Source: an uncultured Clostridia bacterium (GTDB taxonomy: Bacteria; Bacillota; Clostridia; UBA1381). Taken from it: a DNA stretch of 46,466 bases. Location of the stretch: positions 1 to 46,466 of the forward strand of contig CANQQZ010000016.1 in assembly GCA_947626135.1 (NCBI GenBank), written 5' to 3'. The notes under the pieces were generated by a model that ran no database searches, was not told where the DNA came from, and saw nothing but the letters and a program-made list of their open reading frames with translations. This document shows positions 43,529 through 46,466 of this stretch, piece by piece. A program made the translations under genes and the position numbers. Positions within the stretch are counted from its first letter, which is position 1. Each line of letters starts with the position of its first letter.

Positions 43529-44508
43529 TGTCTGAAATAATAAAAAAAATAATGGAGGAATATGATGAGATCCGCGATATTAAAGAAACCGAGAGAAATG
43601 AGAGGGTTAAAAAAATTTATGAAAAATATCCGGAAATAAAAAAGATAGATAAGGAAATAAATTTAAGCGGAGCTGAAAATGTAAAAAAAATAATAAACTC
43701 TCCCGAAAAAGCCGACGATTTTAATAAATCTCTCAAAGAAAAATTTAAAATATTAAGGAAAAAGAGAGCAGAAATAATTGAAGAAAATAAAATAGACGAA
43801 AATTTTGATAAAATAAAGCATGTCTGTGAGAATTGCTCAGATACCGGCTTTTTGCCGAGCGGGGAAAAATGTAATTGCTTTAAGCAGAAAATTATAAATT
43901 ACCGTTACAGACGCTCAAATTTATCGGAGATTTTAGAGAGCGATAATTTTAATTCCTTTTCCTTTGAATATTATTCAAAGGAAAAAAGCGGAAAAAACGA
44001 CGCTTCTCCTTATGAAAATATGAAGCAGATTTATAATAGGGCAAGAACTTTTTGTGAAAATTTTGATTATGAAAATAAAGGACTTGTTTTTTACGGAGGA
44101 ACGGGTTTAGGAAAAACGTTTTTGTCAAGCTGTATAGCAAAGGAGCTTATGGATAACGGAAAAACTGTTGTTTATTTAAGCGCGCCGCGCCTGTTTATGA
44201 TATATGAGGATTATAGATTTAACAGACTCGATGATGACAGCGTTATGGATGATATTTATTCGTCTGATTTGCTTATTATAGACGATTTGGGAACGGAATT
44301 TCAAAATAAAGGAAATATGGCGTTTTTATTTGATTTGCTCAATAATCGTATTTCAAACGGAAAGAAAATCATTATAAGCACAAATTATAATATGAACGAG
44401 CTTACAAAAATGTATTCGTCAAGATTTACATCGAGACTTTATGAATTCTTTCTTATATATGGTTTTTACGGAAATGATATAAGGATCGAAAAATTAAAAA
44501 ATCGGTAA
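43528..44508 (+). CDS. DnaC/DnaI-like helicase-loader ATPase
   Basis: A 326-aa AAA+ protein related to DnaC/DnaI. The N-terminal half is charged and helical (about 1-95). It is followed by a zinc-type CxxC-x11-CxC motif (CENC...CNC) and the ATPase core with GGTGLGKTFL and LLIIDDLGTEF. Walker B and the sensor STNYNM are intact. Such proteins load the DnaB helicase, which fits the origin context. The ATG at 43528 is preceded by GGGGG at 7 nt and overlaps the hemZ stop by 1 bp; a GTG one codon upstream is less likely. Its stop is inside the next terminator stem. Confidence 0.87.
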   Translation: MSEIIKKIMEEYDEIRDIKETERNERVKKIYEKYPEIKKIDKEINLSGAENVKKIINSPEKADDFNKSLKEKFKILRKKRAEIIEENKIDENFDKIKHVCENCSDTGFLPSGEKCNCFKQKIINYRYRRSNLSEILESDNFNSFSFEYYSKEKSGKNDASPYENMKQIYNRARTFCENFDYENKGLVFYGGTGLGKTFLSSCIAKELMDNGKTVVYLSAPRLFMIYEDYRFNRLDDDSVMDDIYSSDLLIIDDLGTEFQNKGNMAFLFDLLNNRISNGKKIIISTNYNMNELTKMYSSRFTSRLYEFFLIYGFYGNDIRIEKLKNR

Positions 44509-44531
44509 AACATTTGTTTTACCGATTTTTT
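44496..44531. terminator. bidirectional terminator between the loader and lipoprotein genes
   Basis: A perfect 16-bp stem (44496-44511 with 44516-44531) around an ATTT loop has A-run and T-run ends, so it serves both convergent genes. The loader's TAA stop (44506-44508) lies in the stem. Confidence 0.88.
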
Positions 44532-44533
44532 AA

Positions 44534-44878
44534 TTAGTTTGTTATATCCTTTGCTGCGTCTCCCACGCCCTTTGCTGCGTCTCCTACGGCGTCTCCCGCA
44601 TCTTCAACAATATTTCCGGCGTCGTCAATTACGTTTCCGGCTGCATCTCCTGCGTCTCCCACGGCATTTTCCGCGTTATCAGCCATATCCGAGCCCATGT
44701 TTTCCTTCATATCGGTGCTTCTCGGCTTATCTGTTGCTGAATCTTTGTTTACATCCTCTTCGGTTCTTGTCAAGCCGTCGCTGCCTCCGGCTGTATTTTC
44801 ATGAGTTTCCTTTGAGCTGCATCCCGCCATGAGCGTGCCCATAATTAAAATTGCCGCTATAAATTTTATATTTTTCAT
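44534..44878 (-). CDS. small lipoprotein with amphipathic Ala/Asp/Gly repeats
   Basis: A 114-aa lipoprotein with lipobox LMAGC (Cys20), then a hydrophilic Thr/Asp/Glu-rich stretch to about 68. The C-terminal part is built of short repeats such as DAGDAVGDAAK and DAGNIVEDAG, predicted to form an amphipathic helix resembling LEA-like or YtxH-type stress proteins. There is no enzyme motif. AAAGGA precedes the ATG. The function is unknown; a cell-envelope or stress role is a guess. Confidence 0.75.
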   Translation of the reverse strand: MKNIKFIAAILIMGTLMAGCSSKETHENTAGGSDGLTRTEEDVNKDSATDKPRSTDMKENMGSDMADNAENAVGDAGDAAGNVIDDAGNIVEDAGDAVGDAAKGVGDAAKDITN

Positions 44879-45045
44879 TTTGAAAATCCTTTCTTTAATT
44901 TATATTTGATAAGTGATTTCTATCGTATTATTTCCGGATAAAATAAATATTATTAAATTTTTTTTTGAAAATTGGAACAAAAACCTAATTTCTGCGTCTA
45001 ACATAGTGAAAGACGTTTAAAAACGCGTAAAAAGGAGAAAAAATT

Positions 45046-46466
45046 ATGAAAAGGTTTGTTTGTATATCGCTTGCGGTAATGACCGCTGCGGCGATGAGTG
45101 TTCCGGCTTTTGCGGATGAGCCGGAAATCAGGATTCCGGACATGGATCCGGTCGTACAGGGAGATATTATGCTTATTAACGGCGAAAATAAGTCCGCGTT
45201 TGAAATCGAGCGCTGGGCGGTTGAAGCCGAGGTCACAGATGTAAAGGACGACGTTCTTACTTATAAGACTACCGAAAACGGCGGCGAGGTAGGAATCGCG
45301 GACGCAGTAATTCTTGATGGCAAAGGAAATGTAAAAACCGCCGATGATATAAAGAAGGGAGCGGATATTTTGCTTTATATGAGCGGTCCCGCTCAGGCTT
45401 CGGATATTACGCCGGGCGTAGTCGTAATAAAGGATGACGAGGGATTTGTAAATGCAGGTCAATTCGCGGTTAATGAGGAGGGTGTTCTCGTTAACGCGGA
45501 CAACACTCTCGCGCTTAATCTTGATGAAAATGTGACGATTGAAAGACTTTCAGATCTCCGTGAAGGAATAGCGGTGGACAGATCCGCGCCGACAGCCGAA
45601 GAGCTTGACGGCAGATGGCTCATGGTATTCTATGAGGATTCGACAAAGAGCATCCCGGCTCAGACTACGCCGTCAAAGGTAATAGTTCTTAATGAGGACG
45701 CGGTTATTACAGCTCCCGGACCGGTTATGCAGGAACAGTTCACTATTGACCATGTAACGGTTGAGGAAAACGCGAAGCCCGAATTTGAAAGTGCGGTTAT
45801 ATTCGACATTAACGGCGACAGAAAGACAAACGATGATATTAAGCCGGGCAATGTGCTGACATTATTTAACAACAAGGCAAAGACGGCTGTTGAACCCGAA
45901 TATGTTGTAATCATGGGCGAGGAGGAAAGCGTAAGCGTAGATGCGGATTTATTTGTAAAATCCACCACATTGGGCGAATATGTCGATACGCAGAACAGCT
46001 TAGCGCTTACGATAGCGGACGATACGCCTATTGTCGATGCTGACGGCAAGGCGGTTGAGGACAAAAACCTTGATAACAAGTATCTTATGGTATTTTATGA
46101 TAAAATCACCATGAGCATACCCGGAATAACGAATCCTATCAAGGTAATCGTTCTTGGCGACGCTCCGGTTGACGAAACCGAAGCAGCACCTGCTCCGACA
46201 GAGGCTCCGGCTGATAAGCCGACTATGCAGGTTGACCCGGCAGATATTATGAGCATAGATAATGTTAATTATATTCCGGTAAGAAAATACGCGGAGGGTC
46301 TCGGCTATAATGTTGAGTGGTACGGCGAAACATATACCGTTCAGATAAGCAGCAGAACTTTAATGGCAAACTTTAAAATAGACGAGAATATGTATTATAA
46401 GTCAAAATTGGCGCCGTTCGAGCTTGAAGGCGCTCCGAAGCTTGTAAACGACACAACATATGTTCC
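45046..46466 (+). CDS. secreted repeat protein with copper-amine-oxidase-N-like domain (partial, 3' end missing)
   Basis: This frame starts at ATG 45046 (AAAGGAG upstream) and stays open for 473 codons to the window edge. A signal peptide ends near AFA-DEP (about 23). Two related units follow, each ending in (R/K)(W/Y)LMVFY...SIP...(K)VIVL, around residues 150-225 and 320-378. A short Ala/Pro/Thr/Glu linker precedes a copper amine oxidase N-terminal-like domain (NVNYIPVRKYAEGLGYNVEW) cut by the edge. Such domains are common surface modules in Clostridia and do not imply amine oxidase activity. It is more GC-rich than the origin genes beside it. The function is unknown. Confidence 0.85.
   Translation, partial: MKRFVCISLAVMTAAAMSVPAFADEPEIRIPDMDPVVQGDIMLINGENKSAFEIERWAVEAEVTDVKDDVLTYKTTENGGEVGIADAVILDGKGNVKTADDIKKGADILLYMSGPAQASDITPGVVVIKDDEGFVNAGQFAVNEEGVLVNADNTLALNLDENVTIERLSDLREGIAVDRSAPTAEELDGRWLMVFYEDSTKSIPAQTTPSKVIVLNEDAVITAPGPVMQEQFTIDHVTVEENAKPEFESAVIFDINGDRKTNDDIKPGNVLTLFNNKAKTAVEPEYVVIMGEEESVSVDADLFVKSTTLGEYVDTQNSLALTIADDTPIVDADGKAVEDKNLDNKYLMVFYDKITMSIPGITNPIKVIVLGDAPVDETEAAPAPTEAPADKPTMQVDPADIMSIDNVNYIPVRKYAEGLGYNVEWYGETYTVQISSRTLMANFKIDENMYYKSKLAPFELEGAPKLVNDTTYV

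Noticed and set aside
44998..45462. 154-codon minus-strand frame
   Set aside because: It is antisense to the 5' part of the partial secreted-protein gene and has no recognisable domain or start signal.
45660..46079. 139-codon minus-strand frame near the right edge
   Set aside because: It lies antisense to the long secreted-protein frame that starts at 45046 with a good ribosome binding site and signal peptide.

Overview
The window looks like the chromosome of an anaerobic, Gram-positive member of the Clostridia (Bacillota). It carries a dnaA-dnaN origin region, two large surface proteins with S-layer homology (SLH) domains, a PerR-type repressor upstream of a rubrerythrin/rubredoxin gene, the DAP branch of lysine synthesis behind a lysine riboswitch, and strong AGGAGG-type ribosome binding sites. 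The SLH, LamG-like and Ig-like surface proteins fit a fibre-associated gut lineage, but I cannot assign a genus. I see no phage, transposon, CRISPR array or tRNA gene.

Layout. 1-81 is the 5' end of a 16S rRNA gene on the minus strand, with a structured leader and tandem promoters up to about 580. nth (endonuclease III) diverges from it. From 13.4 kb down to 1.6 kb runs a tightly packed minus-strand series: Lrp/AsnC regulator, aminotransferase, pyrG, a two-subunit ABC exporter, a 711-aa GAP1-like protein, a single-pass membrane protein, an EamA permease and ychF. Most junctions are overlaps or gaps under 30 bp. 13.6-24.7 kb is a minus-strand surface and regulatory block: a lipoprotein, two SLH proteins, an AraC-type regulator, a secreted LamG-like protein and a DeoR-type regulator. 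24.9-34.1 kb is plus-strand: perR, a rubredoxin/glutamate-synthase-like/rubrerythrin fusion, an RsmF-type methyltransferase, riboswitch-asd-dapA-dapB, a DJ-1 protein, 5-formyl-THF cyclo-ligase and a TatD nuclease. 34.1-38.5 kb (minus) is ppx-ppk1-fabG. At about 38.5 kb transcription diverges into dnaA, a probable oriC, dnaN, an MBL-fold hydrolase, hemZ and a DnaC/DnaI-like loader. Then come a convergent lipoprotein and, at the right edge, an incomplete secreted protein ending in a copper-amine-oxidase-N-like domain.

How the genes fit together. The rrn operon, the long minus-strand series and ppx-ppk1 point away from dnaA to the left, and dnaN-hemZ-loader point away to the right, so most genes run with replication. 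The perR-fusion pair looks like a peroxide/oxygen defence unit. The riboswitch controls lysine and diaminopimelate supply. The AraC regulator lies directly upstream of the SLH genes.

The most unusual item is the 697-aa open frame at 25336-27429. It joins proteins that are normally separate, yet keeps two internal Shine-Dalgarno/ATG pairs. The region around dnaA (roughly 36-44.5 kb) is visibly more AT-rich than its flanks and has an atypical gene order.
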